DNA of 64,000 bases from Setomelanomma holmii (Eukaryota; Ascomycota; Dothideomycetes; Pleosporales; Phaeosphaeriaceae): positions 62,001 to 126,000 of the forward strand of contig ML978168.1 of the NCBI GenBank assembly GCA_010015745.1. Direction: 5' to 3'. The notes under the pieces are model-generated. The model was given only the letters and a program-made list of their open reading frames with translations, had not been told where the DNA came from and did no database searches. Below, one piece after another: positions 23,057-33,850 of the stretch (position 1 is its first letter; the number at the start of each line of letters is the position of its first letter). Made by a program: the position numbers and the translations under genes.

Positions 23057-23931
23057 AGATACCATATTGTGAGAGCATGCAGCTTCCTATCGGGCGCACA
23101 CGAAGACTGACTCGATGTGGTAGCGGATGACTCTTGCTATTGGGGCGAGTTCAGCCTCCAGAAAACGCTCATGTCTGGCCTCGTGAATGCTACTCCCTGC
23201 ACTTACTGGCCGTCGACTTTGACCGCGATTGGGTGCGTCATGATTTCGAAAGCCATGCTTAGGCAGCCCTCATAGACCCCCAGCAAATTGAACTCATATT
23301 TCGATGACTTTGTTGTCCGTGTCATTCCTCAGCTCGATCAAGCACAACCGATAACTTTGCGTTGGCTTTGATGAACCAAATTCTTGCTGCTTTCATTTCC
23401 TTGCCACGATAAAACCTTCGGCCCGTTTCACACTAAAAAATGACGTTGCTCAGCCTAGATGCTCTTATGCGCAAAATCGTCAGATTAGTACGTTTCCTTG
23501 TTGTGTTCGCCGAAAGCATGTCTTGCCATAGTAAGCCACGTTGGTAGCAGACGTTGAGCGTCCACCTGCCTCATTTTGCTAGCTATGGATGATTTCCGCA
23601 TTTCTAGTGAGACTGTCTCAATAATGTCCAGTCAATCAAGGCTTGAGAGTGCCACTTAGCTCCGTCAACGGCCGGGAATCATTAGCCAAAGCAAATAAAT
23701 TTGCACGCATAACGCAAACATTCTGCTCCTCGTAACGAACAGCTACGTTGTACCTAGCAAGCATACTACCCCAGTCGAGAATATAGCAATAGCTCGCAGT
23801 GCTAAACCTTCTCAATCCGATGATGTGGCAAAATCATGTACAGCTGTAGATTAATCCTTCGATAATTCAGACGCTGTAACATCTTTCTAGAATCTTTCCT
23901 CCTATAACAACGCTATGAGAAATTGACTTAC
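23057..23931. other. AT-richer intergenic DNA
   Basis: 3' UTR of the peptide gene followed by sequence with many stops in all frames. No gene, RNA or clear repeat was identified. Confidence 0.5.
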
Positions 23932-24053
23932 CTGAACGAGCTCAAAGCTGAGAAGTACTTTGAATACCGCTGGCAGGAGCTTGCGAAGGTGCTGATTGCA
24001 TTGGATCTTTACACTAGACGCTGGCAAGGTAGTACATTGCCACTCGAGAATTG
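23932..24053 (+). repeat. Transposase- or HTH-like fragment, copy B
   Basis: A 122-bp segment resembles the end of copy A (around 20740-20835) at about two-thirds of positions by eye. Its translation LKAEKYFEYRWQELAKVL aligns with AEKYFGFR-stop-QELMKVL of copy A, and LDLYTRRWQGS with LNTYIGRRRGS. It ends at a TGA. It is a diverged remnant of the same element or gene family, about 3.2 kb away in the same orientation. Confidence 0.55.
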
Positions 24054-25058
24054 ATCGTTCCAATGGGGAGGTACTTTGGAGTCGAGGTTTCGGGGCAGTC
24101 ACAAGACGAGATCGTTGGCGCCAACGGTGCAAGAGACAGCAGCGGAACTTCAAGCCGTAGCAGCACCTCGAGTTCGTCTCCTTACGTCCTCATTGCGCTC
24201 GAGGCGAGGTCGCGGCCGGTGAATCGTGGGGAAGCCGTCGGGCCGGATGATCATGTGCCTGGGCCGGGACTGAAGCCTCAGTTGGGCGCCATCAAACCAT
24301 CGGTCATTATACCGCAATGCGCCAAGCCAACGGTTCGTAGGAGATGCGTATGATGGCGCCGTATTGCGAGATATTGAACGACGGTGATGGGAAGATTGAA
24401 AGTTGGTTACGGCATAAAGGCTAGGCTAAGGTCGTTGAAGGGAGCGCCAGAGCCACTGCCATCAAGCAGCGACATCTTGGAATCTGTGGCTCAGCAATTG
24501 TGGTGCTTGGTCCAGGGGCCGTGGTGTGTTGTTTCATGCGGACCTTAGCGCCCCGCCAAGCCTACGCCTTCCCGCGTTCCTGCATGCGGGACACATGGTG
24601 GCACAGTCGCTATTACAGGCGCTTCAGAGGCCAACATTAGATCTGACAAGCATTTGAACCTCAAGTCAGTGGTAACGATCGCATGTACAGCATCAGCAAA
24701 CGCGCTCAGGGTTCCTCGAAGTCTATTCGTGGGTGATCGGCGTGCCTGTTTGTAGCTCAAGGTACAGCAGCCAATGACGATCAAGACATGCATTCCAGCA
24801 CTAGTGCAACTCCTTAATCTGCAGGGTCACCACATCTTGCACTTCACCTTCAGTTACTCAAAACACGGCCCTGACGCTCCCTTGGTTGGCATTTCCCATC
24901 GTTTTCCCTTTTCTCGTTTGCGAGACTCACACTCCTTCACCTGTGCATCCCAGTCATTCTTTCCAACAGCGCGTCTGGACGTGCACCTACACTCCTTCAC
25001 CACTACATACCACGTAACTACGACAGCAACTCCGATTGCCAGCCCAGGACACGACCAG
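24054..25058. other. Intergenic, promoter of the GH16 gene
   Basis: No supported gene. The last 200 bases before 25059 are C/T-rich, as in fungal 5' UTRs; an in-frame ATG at 24774 exists, but the signal peptide begins at 25059. Confidence 0.5.
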
Positions 25059-26292
25059 ATGAAGTACTTCGCCCTCTCCGCCGTTGCGGCGCTTGCAGCT
25101 CTTATTCCGACGTCGCTGGCCCAGACGCATACGGACTGCAACCCGCTCAACACCACGGGATGCCCAACGATGCAAGCACTTGGCTCCAACGCCACCTTCC
25201 TCTTCAACAAGACTGGCATCTCCTCCAATGGCAAAGTATGGCGCAAGCAGAATCAGGGCACGATTGGTTGGGACGAGAAAGGCGGCGCGACATTCCAGAT
25301 TGAGCGCTCTGGCGACGCACCCATGGTTCAGTCCAATTTCTACATGCTGTTCGGCCGCCTGGAAATCGTCATGAAGGCCGCAAAGGGACAGGGCATTGTC
25401 AGCAGTGCGATCTTGCAGTCAGAAGCGCTCGATGAGATTGACTGGGAGTTCTTGGGCAGCAATACCACCCATGCCATGACAAACTACTTCGGTACGAGCA
25501 CTTTCGATGCGTACACTTGAGGACCGACTCTAACATCCCGTAGGCAAGGGTAACACGACTGCTTTCGACCGTGGCATCAACTACAAGATGGACGCAGCAC
25601 CGCAAGACGACTTCCACAACTACACTATCGACTGGACAAAGGACCGCATTCAATGGTGGATCGATGACAAGATGGTGCGCGAACTTGTACCAGCGCAAGC
25701 GTTGAACGGCAAGAACTACCCGCAGACGCCCATGAACGTGCGATTAGGCGCATGGGCTGGCGGTGATACAACCAACAACGACCCTGGTGTTGTAGAGTGG
25801 GCTGGCGGCAAGACAGATTTCAACGCTGGTCCATTCACTATGATGGTGCGCCAGCTCTACGCACAGGATTACACATCGGCCAAGGAGTATCAATGGGCAG
25901 ACCCAGCCGATCCTACCGGTTCATGGGAGAACATCAAGGCCGTCCAGTAAGTCACCTACTCCATCGCATCTTAACACTATCTGACCTGAATCTCTAGGGG
26001 CGGCACTTCCAAAGTTACCCAAGAGATCCAGAAGCCCTCGGGCGTCCGCAACCGCTGGGCCGCACTCTCACAAGGCGCCAAGATCGGCATCATCGCCGGA
26101 TCACTAGGCCTCTTCGCCATCCTGCTCTGCCTCATGGCCTTTTGCTGCATCAAGCAGCGCCGCGCCGGTCGCAAAGAACACTCTGCCTTGTTGGCAGAGG
26201 AGCAGAAGGAAGCTGCCGAGCTGCAAGAGTACAAGAGGCAGATGCAGAGCGGGAAGTTTGGATTTGGAGGTGGAAACTATGGTCGGGTGTAA
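25059..26292 (+). CDS. Crh-like GH16 cell-wall transglycosylase with C-terminal membrane anchor
   Basis: A 376-residue protein from three exons (introns 25492-25543 and 25947-25997). Signal peptide MKYFALSAVAALAALIPTSLA is followed by a Cys-containing N-terminal segment (HTDCNPLNTTGCP). The GH16 domain has the catalytic motif DEIDWEF (nucleophile and acid/base Glu in E-x-D-x-x-E) and the later WTKDRIQWWIDD block typical of Crh chitin-glucan transglycosylases, which link chitin to beta-1,6/1,3-glucan in the wall. Instead of a GPI signal, the C-terminus has a clear transmembrane helix (AKIGIIAGSLGLFAILLCLM) followed by CCIKQRR and a cytosolic tail of about 50 residues. No CBM18 module is present. 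Start: the ATG at 25059 begins the signal peptide. Confidence 0.9.
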
Positions 26293-26540
26293 AGCAGCAC
26301 GCATCCAGGGAGGATCTGTACCATATAGGAGTGTTCTGGAGGGCAGCTGAAATGCTGGGTTTGTCATGTCTGCGTTACGATGTGTTGTGTGCTTTTTTGC
26401 TTTCATATACCCTTGCTGTTCGGACTTTATTACCAAGGCTATGTTTGGTTGTTTGTAGTTGGAAACGAATACATGGCTTGACGCTGTGGTATCGACAACG
26501 ACTTTCTCTGGCCGTATCCTAAGAACACATGATACATATC

Positions 26541-28523
26541 TCAGCTTCCATCACCGGCACCACCACCGGCACCACCACCGCCATCGCCCCCACCCCCATG
26601 CCCCGCCCCCGGCCCAACCGTCCCATGCCCCGCCAGCGCAAACCCTGCATCCACCAAGTTCCCCAACGCACTACTTCCCTGACCCTCCACCTCCGCCTTC
26701 CCACCCCCCTCTGTCCTACTCCTCGCCTTAACCACTGTGCCCATCTTCTCATTCGCAGCATTCTTCTTGTCCCAATCGCCCGCCTTCCAATAACTCATGA
26801 TCCCTAGATCACACTTCCTTGCCGCACTTTCGGATACGGCGAAGCCCGCAGGGATTTTGCGCTTCTCGTCGCGTAGTGTGGAGCGTTCCCAATCTTTCAG
26901 GACTTGCAGCGTGGCGAGTATGAGCGCGGGATCGACGCGTGAAGAACGAATGGAGAGCGCTTCGTCGGGGAGGCAGACGAGTGATAAGTCACACGACTGC
27001 TGCATTGCGGGTCCAAATCCGCTGGACAGAATGGATTGGTGGCATGCGGCGCAGACGTCGTGGTGGTGGCATGTTTTACATTTGAAGCGTAGGCCTTTAA
27101 TGGGCGATGTTTGGCAGCCATCGCATTTGACGCCAGTGTGGACTTCGGTGGTGTCGATGTAGCCGTCCCAGAAAGTGTGGTCTGCGACTATTTCGCCGTA
27201 CAAAGGGTCGGGGATTTGTCCTCTAGCGGCGAAGAGCGCGTGGCGGATTGTGTCGTAGCGCGAGCCGTTGATGGAGCTGACGCACGCGCTGCTGACCCAC
27301 ATGTATGGTCGCCCGTCTGGGCCGACGAAGCGGAGGGAGTCGTAGTTTAGTGCGTGGATATATGTTGTGATGATTGACTTTTTCTTGCCATGGCCAAGGA
27401 CTTCTGTTTTCCGCATGCCGCTGTTCAGGTCGACACGAAGGTCATATGTCCATGGCGGGTCTTTACTCTTTGATGCCTTCTTCGGATCCGATATTACATC
27501 GGGCGTGGTCATTATCCATGAGAATCTGGGATCGCGGAAGCTGCCGCCTTTTGATGTGAATCTGAATGTGTACGATGGCGCTGATGGGTTGTACGCATGC
27601 TCAGTAGGTCTAATCGTCCTCCATGTGAAGATTTCTTGCTGAGATAACCAGTCTGTGTTGGGAGCAATCTTGTTGCTCGCAGATGCGTAGAACGTAGCTA
27701 TAACGGGAGACAGCCTCCATGTTGGCGGATATGGTACCTGTCGATTCTCTTCCAGATACACAGACAGGGCGTTGGGCTCTGAAATGACGACCGGTGGTGC
27801 AATGACAGGCTGCTGATCAGCTTCCACCGGAATCGGCAGGTTTTCGGACTGCGTTCCAGCATAGGATACTGATGGTGGCTGCGGGACCACCTCAGGGAGA
27901 GTGCTTGTACTCGGGCCAAAAGAACCTGGACTCCACGGTACGCTCTTTGACGATGTCGTTGTCGAGCGAGGCCGTAAAGCCTCAATCGTCGAAAGAGGTC
28001 GCAGTGACTCATTTGTCGAGAGAGGCCTCAAGGACAGTGACGAAACCTGGTGGAGCAGGGGCGAGTGATCTTGCGGGCCTGGCGTAACCATACTGACTGG
28101 TCGTTGAAATTGGCTAACGTTGCTGCTGGATCTTTGTCTCACTTCTTCCACTTCCATGTTCTGAAGCTTATGCGCAAGCAGTTCATCCTCTTTCAATTGC
28201 TGATTGGGAGTCGTGGTTGGTGGTGCTGGCGGTAGTGGTGCAGGCAATTCCGCAACAAAGGAAGTTTGTGTCGTGCTGCCATAATGTGGTTGTATGTTTG
28301 CTGCCAGTTGAGATGGCTGTAGTTGTGCATATGGTGCAGGCTGTGGCGCAAGTGGTTGTGTCCATGGTATTGGTTGAGGCGCATAATATGAGTAGTATAG
28401 TTGACTTTGTGTATACACCTGTGAGTAGCGATTGTCGTTTACATACGTGGATGCGCGCTTGTTATCTCCATTTGTTTGTCCTTGATATGCAGGTGGTATC
28501 TGACTCGGATCTGGCGACGCCAT
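26541..28523 (-). CDS. ZZ-type zinc finger protein, function unknown
   Basis: A single-exon 660-residue protein. The first 260 residues are Gln/Pro/Ser-rich. Residues about 270-460 form a compact domain (e.g. TDWLSQQEIFTWRTIRP, TYDLRVDLNSGMRK, DSLRFVGPDGRPYMWVSS) that I recognise only as a fungal conserved region. A ZZ zinc finger at about 467-494 has CDGC, FKCKTC and HDVCAACH ligands. A further helical segment follows, and the last 30 residues are almost pure Gly/His/Asp. ZZ fingers bind peptides, often histone H3 tails or sumoylated partners, so a scaffold or regulatory role is possible. It is divergent from the Zn2Cys6 regulator gene at 29411. Confidence 0.8.
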   Translation of the reverse strand: MASPDPSQIPPAYQGQTNGDNKRASTYVNDNRYSQVYTQSQLYYSYYAPQPIPWTQPLAPQPAPYAQLQPSQLAANIQPHYGSTTQTSFVAELPAPLPPAPPTTTPNQQLKEDELLAHKLQNMEVEEVRQRSSSNVSQFQRPVSMVTPGPQDHSPLLHQVSSLSLRPLSTNESLRPLSTIEALRPRSTTTSSKSVPWSPGSFGPSTSTLPEVVPQPPSVSYAGTQSENLPIPVEADQQPVIAPPVVISEPNALSVYLEENRQVPYPPTWRLSPVIATFYASASNKIAPNTDWLSQQEIFTWRTIRPTEHAYNPSAPSYTFRFTSKGGSFRDPRFSWIMTTPDVISDPKKASKSKDPPWTYDLRVDLNSGMRKTEVLGHGKKKSIITTYIHALNYDSLRFVGPDGRPYMWVSSACVSSINGSRYDTIRHALFAARGQIPDPLYGEIVADHTFWDGYIDTTEVHTGVKCDGCQTSPIKGLRFKCKTCHHHDVCAACHQSILSSGFGPAMQQSCDLSLVCLPDEALSIRSSRVDPALILATLQVLKDWERSTLRDEKRKIPAGFAVSESAARKCDLGIMSYWKAGDWDKKNAANEKMGTVVKARSRTEGGGKAEVEGQGSSALGNLVDAGFALAGHGTVGPGAGHGGGGDGGGGAGGGAGDGS

Positions 28524-29410
28524 AGTTGTGGAATGACAGTTCAGTAGACAGGTGTCGCAGCGGGTACTATAGCGCGGAAGTTGTGCTCTCCAGTCACTGA
28601 AAGGATGATATTGGAGTTTTGCAATCTTTCAAGACATGCGTGCCTGTATATGGATGCCTGAAACACTGTGGCTGATCTTGTTACAAGAGGTCAGCCGGAT
28701 AGATGAAGAGAATGAAGTTGTTCGCAAAACAGCGTGTTGTTGAAGCACGGTGGGATCAAAAGCCCTACTGCAAGGCTGGGGCTGGCGCAACGCGATGAGG
28801 TGACGACGGTGGAGGCGTGGTTGCTATGATTCGCAAGTCGCACGCTGGACGCCTCGCTGATCGCTTAAAAATTGCTGATGTCATTGGGCGTAGCTTAGGT
28901 CGAATCTAACTTTAACACCCAATTATCGAAAAGATCTGGAGTCGCATTCGCGATTTTCGGCATTTCGTGCGCATTAAGCGTGAACGTGAGCTAAAGTTCA
29001 CTGGAGTCGTTCCATGCTGCCCTTCGAGCCTGGCAATGGTTCACATGCCGATTAACGTTTCTGTCGAAGTCCAAGGGGCGAGGCATCATCACTCAAAATG
29101 GAGGAGAAGGTAGCCTGGGCTTTATCCAAGGTTCCCACTCTATTTTCGTGTAGGGAAGACCTGTATGGGGTATTTGCTGTGTTAGGTGTGCACCTGCTCT
29201 GCATTATACTGACCAATCAGAATCCATACGCAGCTCTAGCTCCGACTCGACGACCGCAAGGTTGGTCCCGGATCGACTCGACGACCTCCACAACTTGGAC
29301 ATTGAGAAATTACCTCTTTTGTGTGAACGTCAACCTCATCGCAAATCCGATGCTATGCAGCTCTACTCTACCTAAACATTGTTCTCTTTCAGGGCAGCCA
29401 GCGATACGAG
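28524..29410. other. Divergent promoter region (ZZ protein / Zn2Cys6 regulator)
   Basis: Head-to-head spacer. The right part probably carries a 5' exon or leader of the regulator gene: the sequence before 29411 has a good acceptor (CTCTTTCAG at 29385-29393) in frame with the start codon. Confidence 0.5.
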
Positions 29411-31573
29411 ATGCCTCACAAGCGGACGTGGTCGCAAGCCAACAATGGAGCAGATTCGACATCACCAGCATCTCGAGCTCGAATCTCTGCATCTGCAGCT
29501 GACTCGTCGACTCCAGCTATATCGCGCAAGGTGAAAGCTTGTGCATTATGTCGCAAGCAGAAGGTAGGTCGCTGAACAATTGCGAATGTGCACGTGGTGA
29601 CTCACATCGTACAGATCAAATGTATCATGAGCGATAGCGGACCACCGTGCAAGCGATGTACAGAGCGGAACCTATCCTGCGTGCTGAATAAAAGTCTGCA
29701 GACATTGATTGAGGAGCGGTCACAGTGAGTTGCGAGTTTCAATAGTATCCTTATCGAGCATGCAATGATCGCACCCGAAAGAAAAATTTCGAACATGACG
29801 TTGACTGGAACGCAGGTGGAAAGACACTGTCATCGATGATCTCGGATCGATACACACAGCATTACAGCAGGCTTTGGCAAAATTATCACTCCCCCAAGCA
29901 CCACCACTTCGCACCAGTGCCTCCCAATTGCAAGAGGAAGAAAATCAGCCTGAGGCTGCAGAGCGGGAGGAAGACGTGCCATCGTATGATAGTTCTCCAC
30001 GATTATCACCAAAAGATGATGGGCTTCCTAATGCGCCTATCGACTCCCTCTATCAGATCACACGTTTGAGAAACCTCCGCTCCGATGAATCGCCAGCCGG
30101 GCGCAAGAGTTCCCTGGACCGGAGCTCGATCACCTTCAATGACTTCATCTCGAAGGGCCTCGTCAGTTTTGAAGATGCGGAGCGTCTCGTCGATGTCTTC
30201 ATTAATCGCATTGGCCACTTCATGTACAACATCGGTACTGGCAGCTACACGAGTCTTGACGATCTTCGGCGCAGGTCCTCGATTTTGACTGCAAGCATAT
30301 GTGCGGTCGCAGCACTGCACGAGCCAGACAGTAACCATCTATACACGATCTGTTTTCGCGAGTTTCGCAGGTTGATGTCTAGATCAATGTTCGATCGTCG
30401 CATGGATCAAGACTGCATGCGTGCCATCTGTGTGGCTTCATATTGGCTTCACGACATTTCATGGATGCTCAGTGGCTATGGCATCCGTCGAGCAATGGAA
30501 ATGAATCTCAGCAGTAGCTTCGAGCAAGTACTCAAGAACAACGACGAGGAAGCCATGAACAATGTACGAATCTGGTATATCCTCTGTGTCTGCGACTATC
30601 ATTTGTCAATCTTGTATGGACGACCATCGATAGTCCGAGATGATGTCTCACTTAATGGCTGGGAACAATTATTGCGCAGTCCTATATGCTCAGATTCAGA
30701 CAAACGCGTGCTCAGTCAGATGGCACTACTGGTCATCATGGGCAACGTTCGTGAACTCTTTGGTCCCGACACTGGTGAAGCCGTTTCGATCGTGCTGGCG
30801 CCAGAATTCGAGATATTCCATCTCCAGATTGATCACTGGAAGGATTTCTGGTACTCCAAATTACCAGGTACGAGCTTCCATACACAACGACCGGCCGTGT
30901 TTGACTGACTTGCGTAGAGTTTCATGAGCAATTGGGAGAGTTCCCACGGAAAGGTGGCATGCTTCAGAGTCATCTGGCAAAGCTGCATCTTTACTCCCAT
31001 GTCTTTCGGGGCTTGAAGGGACCTCCCGTGCCCCATCACTACCAGTCCAATGCTGTGGCTGCCGTCACCTCAGCAACATCAGTCATCGAAATAGTGCTGA
31101 CGGACGACACCATTCGCACCAGCCTTGCAGGTCTGCCACACTACATTCACAGCATGATCGCGTTCGCATGCGTCTTCTTGCTAAAAATAACATCGCAGTA
31201 TCCTGGCCAGTATATTCAGGATGCTGTTGTCGTCGACCTGGCCAAAAGAGCTGTTCAGCAATTTCGAGTTACGCCGGTTGGCAAGTGGCATCTTGTCCAT
31301 CTCATGGCTGAAGGTCTAGAAAGATTGCTGAAGAAGAAGGCAGCAACAACAGCATCGGAAACAGCGGAAGCATCAGTGTCGAAAAATCCAACGCAGAATG
31401 TTAGTTTCGCGCCACAAGTGAATGGCGACACACCACTATCAACAGAAAGTCCCATCATCTTCGGTGACGGCATGAACGGAGTCAGCTTTGAGGACACCTT
31501 CAATTTCAGCGCGTCCTTCCTTAACTTCGATACTGGCACTCTGGACCTTGACTTTCCTGGATTCGGGTTTTGA
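29411..31573 (+). CDS. Zn2Cys6 transcription factor with fungal-specific domain
   Basis: A 656-residue protein in four exons (introns 29564-29614, 29725-29815, 30868-30917). The binuclear cluster lies at residues 43-72 with spacing CX2CX6CX8CX2CX6C (CALCRKQKIKC ... PCKRC ... LSC), split by the first intron. The middle region (ICAVAALHEPDSNHLYTICFREF, MRAICVASYWLHDISWMLSGYG, VRIWYILCVCDYHLSILYGRPS) is a typical fungal-specific regulatory domain with the conserved Y-G-R-P motif. The C-terminus is acidic and aromatic (FEDTFNFSASFLNFD), an activation-domain character. The frame is open a few codons upstream to a splice acceptor, so the N-terminus may be a little longer. Its targets are unknown; the nearest gene downstream is the DUF1537 kinase, in the same direction. 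Confidence 0.9.
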
Positions 31574-32068
31574 CCGCAGAGAAGAACGCTGCAGCATCAT
31601 TCCATCTTGCGCCTCGGAATTGGTCATTTCTCGTGTTCTTAGAAGATAGTGCAAAGGATAGGACTTGCATTCATGGTCACTGGCATCGCAAATGCCATAT
31701 GGACGTGGCTGACGATGAGATTGTGGCATGAGATTGGTCAGCCACTAGCGTGTGGGTCCGGGAAGTTGACGCGTGCCTCCCTTCTCTTCTCTACACACGC
31801 GCCGTATTGAAGGCGCACTTGTTAGCAAATGACGGCAACAGCTGCGACGTTTGCCCGAAAAGCTCAAGTGCCATGCCGGAAAACTGTCCTTGTTTCTGAA
31901 GACTTCATCCATCATGAGGGGTAGGAGTCGGCGAGAAGACCGATACCCCACAATAACACATCCGAGAACTTGATCGCCTCCGGGAACGCGACGCGGATAC
32001 TGAAAACTGACTACTTAGATTGCACTGATGAACATTAATCCTTCACATATACTCCTACCATAACAACC
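31574..32068. other. Intergenic
   Basis: 3' UTR of the regulator and promoter of the DUF1537 kinase gene. No further feature supported. Confidence 0.5.
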
Positions 32069-33535
32069 ATGTCCAGCTCAGCCGCATCGCTCTCTCTCGA
32101 GCACAAGCTCGCTTCTCTCCCACCTCTTCCCGCCACGTCGAACGAGTTACGATCACGGACGCGCGATGAGATCAAATCAAATCCCAATATACCAATACTG
32201 GTAGCTCTTGACGACGACCCCACAGGCACCCAGACTTGCCATGATATAGCGGTACTGACAACATGGAGCGTCCCCGTCTTGACCACTGAGTTTCAGAACA
32301 CGCCTTCGGGCAGCGGCTTCTTCATCCTCACCAACTCGCGCGCCCTACATCCGCCCGAAGCACGAGCTCTCACAATCGAGATATGTCAGAACTTGAAGGA
32401 AGCTGCGACACAAGCGGGCAAGACATTTGAGGTTGTCTTGAGAGGTGACTCTACTTTGAGAGGTCACTTTCCCGTGGAGCCTGAGGCAGTAGAGGAAGCA
32501 CTGGGCGCAAGTGATGCTTGGATCTTGGCGCCTTTCTTCCTGCAAGGCGGACGATACACGATCGATGATGTACATTATGTGGCAGAGGGAGACGTCCTAG
32601 TGCCAGCTGGCGAAACACCTTTCGCGAACGATGCAACCTTCGGATACAAGAGCAGCCACCTTGCAGACTGGGTGGTGGAGAAGAGCAAGGGAGCCATTAC
32701 TCGTGATCGCGTCATAGGCTTAGGTTTGACAGACATTCGACAAGGCGGTTCTGACAAGGTTGTCGAGATCTTGTCCAATGCACCCAAGGGCTCTGTTTTC
32801 ATCGTCAACGCAGCTGCAGAAGAAGACATGGACGTAGTCGTCCTCGGCATACTTAGAGCCTCTGCGCAAGGCAAGAAGTTCCTCTTTCGCTCTGCAGCAG
32901 CCTTTGTATCAGCGCGTCTCGGCATCTCGCCCATACCACCGATCACGGCACGGCAATTGAGGATGGACTCTTCTGTGGGCGGTCTTATTATCGCAGGCTC
33001 ATACGTGCCAAAAACGACCGCACAATTGAAATCGTTGATCGCGACAAGTAAAGACAAGCTCATTACAGTTGAACTAAGCGTCAACAAGCTTCTAGAAAGC
33101 GAGGCGACACGAGAAGCAGAACTCGAACGCGCTTTGAAGACTGCCGAGCGCTATCTTTTCCTTCCCAAGGATGTCTTGGTAATGACGTCTCGCGATTTAA
33201 TTACTGGTGCGGACGAGCGCTCATCGCTAGACATCGGCTCAATAGTCGCAGCAGCTCTGGTTTCCTTTCTGACACGCCTTGATATCAAACCTCGCTATGT
33301 TATTGCGAAAGGTGGTATCACAAGTAGCGACATGGCTACCAAGGCATTGGGCATGAAGCGAGCAATGATCATAGGCCAAGCCGCTCCAGGCGTACCGCTT
33401 TGGAGGTGCGATGAGCCCACAAGCAAATGGCCTGGGCTGCCGTATGTTGTGTTCCCAGGCAATGTTGGTGGGGAGAACGAACTGGCCACTATTGTGGAGA
33501 GGTGGCGGTTGGCGAATCCTATGAATAGGTGCTAG
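32069..33535 (+). CDS. Four-carbon acid sugar kinase family protein (DUF1537, OtnK/DtnK-like)
   Basis: An intronless 488-residue protein. The N-terminal domain shows the signature LDDDPTGTQT (residues 47-56), then RGDSTLRGHFP and FFLQGGRYT, which bind the sugar acid. The C-terminal nucleotide-binding domain has GGLIIAGSYVPKTTAQL, IAKGGITSSDMA and the glycine-rich PGNVGGENELA. Bacterial members phosphorylate 3-oxo-tetronate or D-threonate in catabolic pathways; fungal homologues exist but their substrate is not established. Length and motifs suggest an active enzyme. It may stand alone here: no isomerase or class II aldolase partner is present in the window, although fungal versions are sometimes fused to such domains. 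Confidence 0.88.
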   Translation: MSSSAASLSLEHKLASLPPLPATSNELRSRTRDEIKSNPNIPILVALDDDPTGTQTCHDIAVLTTWSVPVLTTEFQNTPSGSGFFILTNSRALHPPEARALTIEICQNLKEAATQAGKTFEVVLRGDSTLRGHFPVEPEAVEEALGASDAWILAPFFLQGGRYTIDDVHYVAEGDVLVPAGETPFANDATFGYKSSHLADWVVEKSKGAITRDRVIGLGLTDIRQGGSDKVVEILSNAPKGSVFIVNAAAEEDMDVVVLGILRASAQGKKFLFRSAAAFVSARLGISPIPPITARQLRMDSSVGGLIIAGSYVPKTTAQLKSLIATSKDKLITVELSVNKLLESEATREAELERALKTAERYLFLPKDVLVMTSRDLITGADERSSLDIGSIVAAALVSFLTRLDIKPRYVIAKGGITSSDMATKALGMKRAMIIGQAAPGVPLWRCDEPTSKWPGLPYVVFPGNVGGENELATIVERWRLANPMNRC

Positions 33536-33850
33536 TACAGTTCAGTTCAAGACAGTCCCATTCGTTTTTGTTCCAGTTTCTAGGACTGACTGGAATAGCA
33601 GTCGTACAGCAGGAAGATACAGATGCTGATGATAGACAGCTTCGTGTTGATATAATGTCCTCGCCAATGGAACTCATGATCCGAGCAATGCGACCCTCCG
33701 AACAAGATCGTGTAACTAGGGCCTCACCAATAATGGCATCCAAATCATCTTGTAAGAACTCGGGCACGTCTATAAGCCCACTGCACCCGCCCGTCGATCC
33801 TCATTCACTTTACTCCTTCTCTGTCTCTCCCTGCCGCCCATCACCTACAC
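33536..33850. other. Intergenic
   Basis: 3' UTR of the kinase gene and possible promoter of the secreted-protein pseudogene. A C/T-rich tract immediately precedes 33851. No other feature supported. Confidence 0.45.

Noticed and set aside
26541..26640. GGC/ACC-type microsatellite
   Set aside because: It is the coding sequence for the Gly-rich tail of the ZZ protein, not an independent repeat feature.
29098..29410. Open frame starting before the Zn2Cys6 gene
   Set aside because: It is out of frame with the regulator and lacks similarity; more likely a 5' UTR with an intron ending at 29393.
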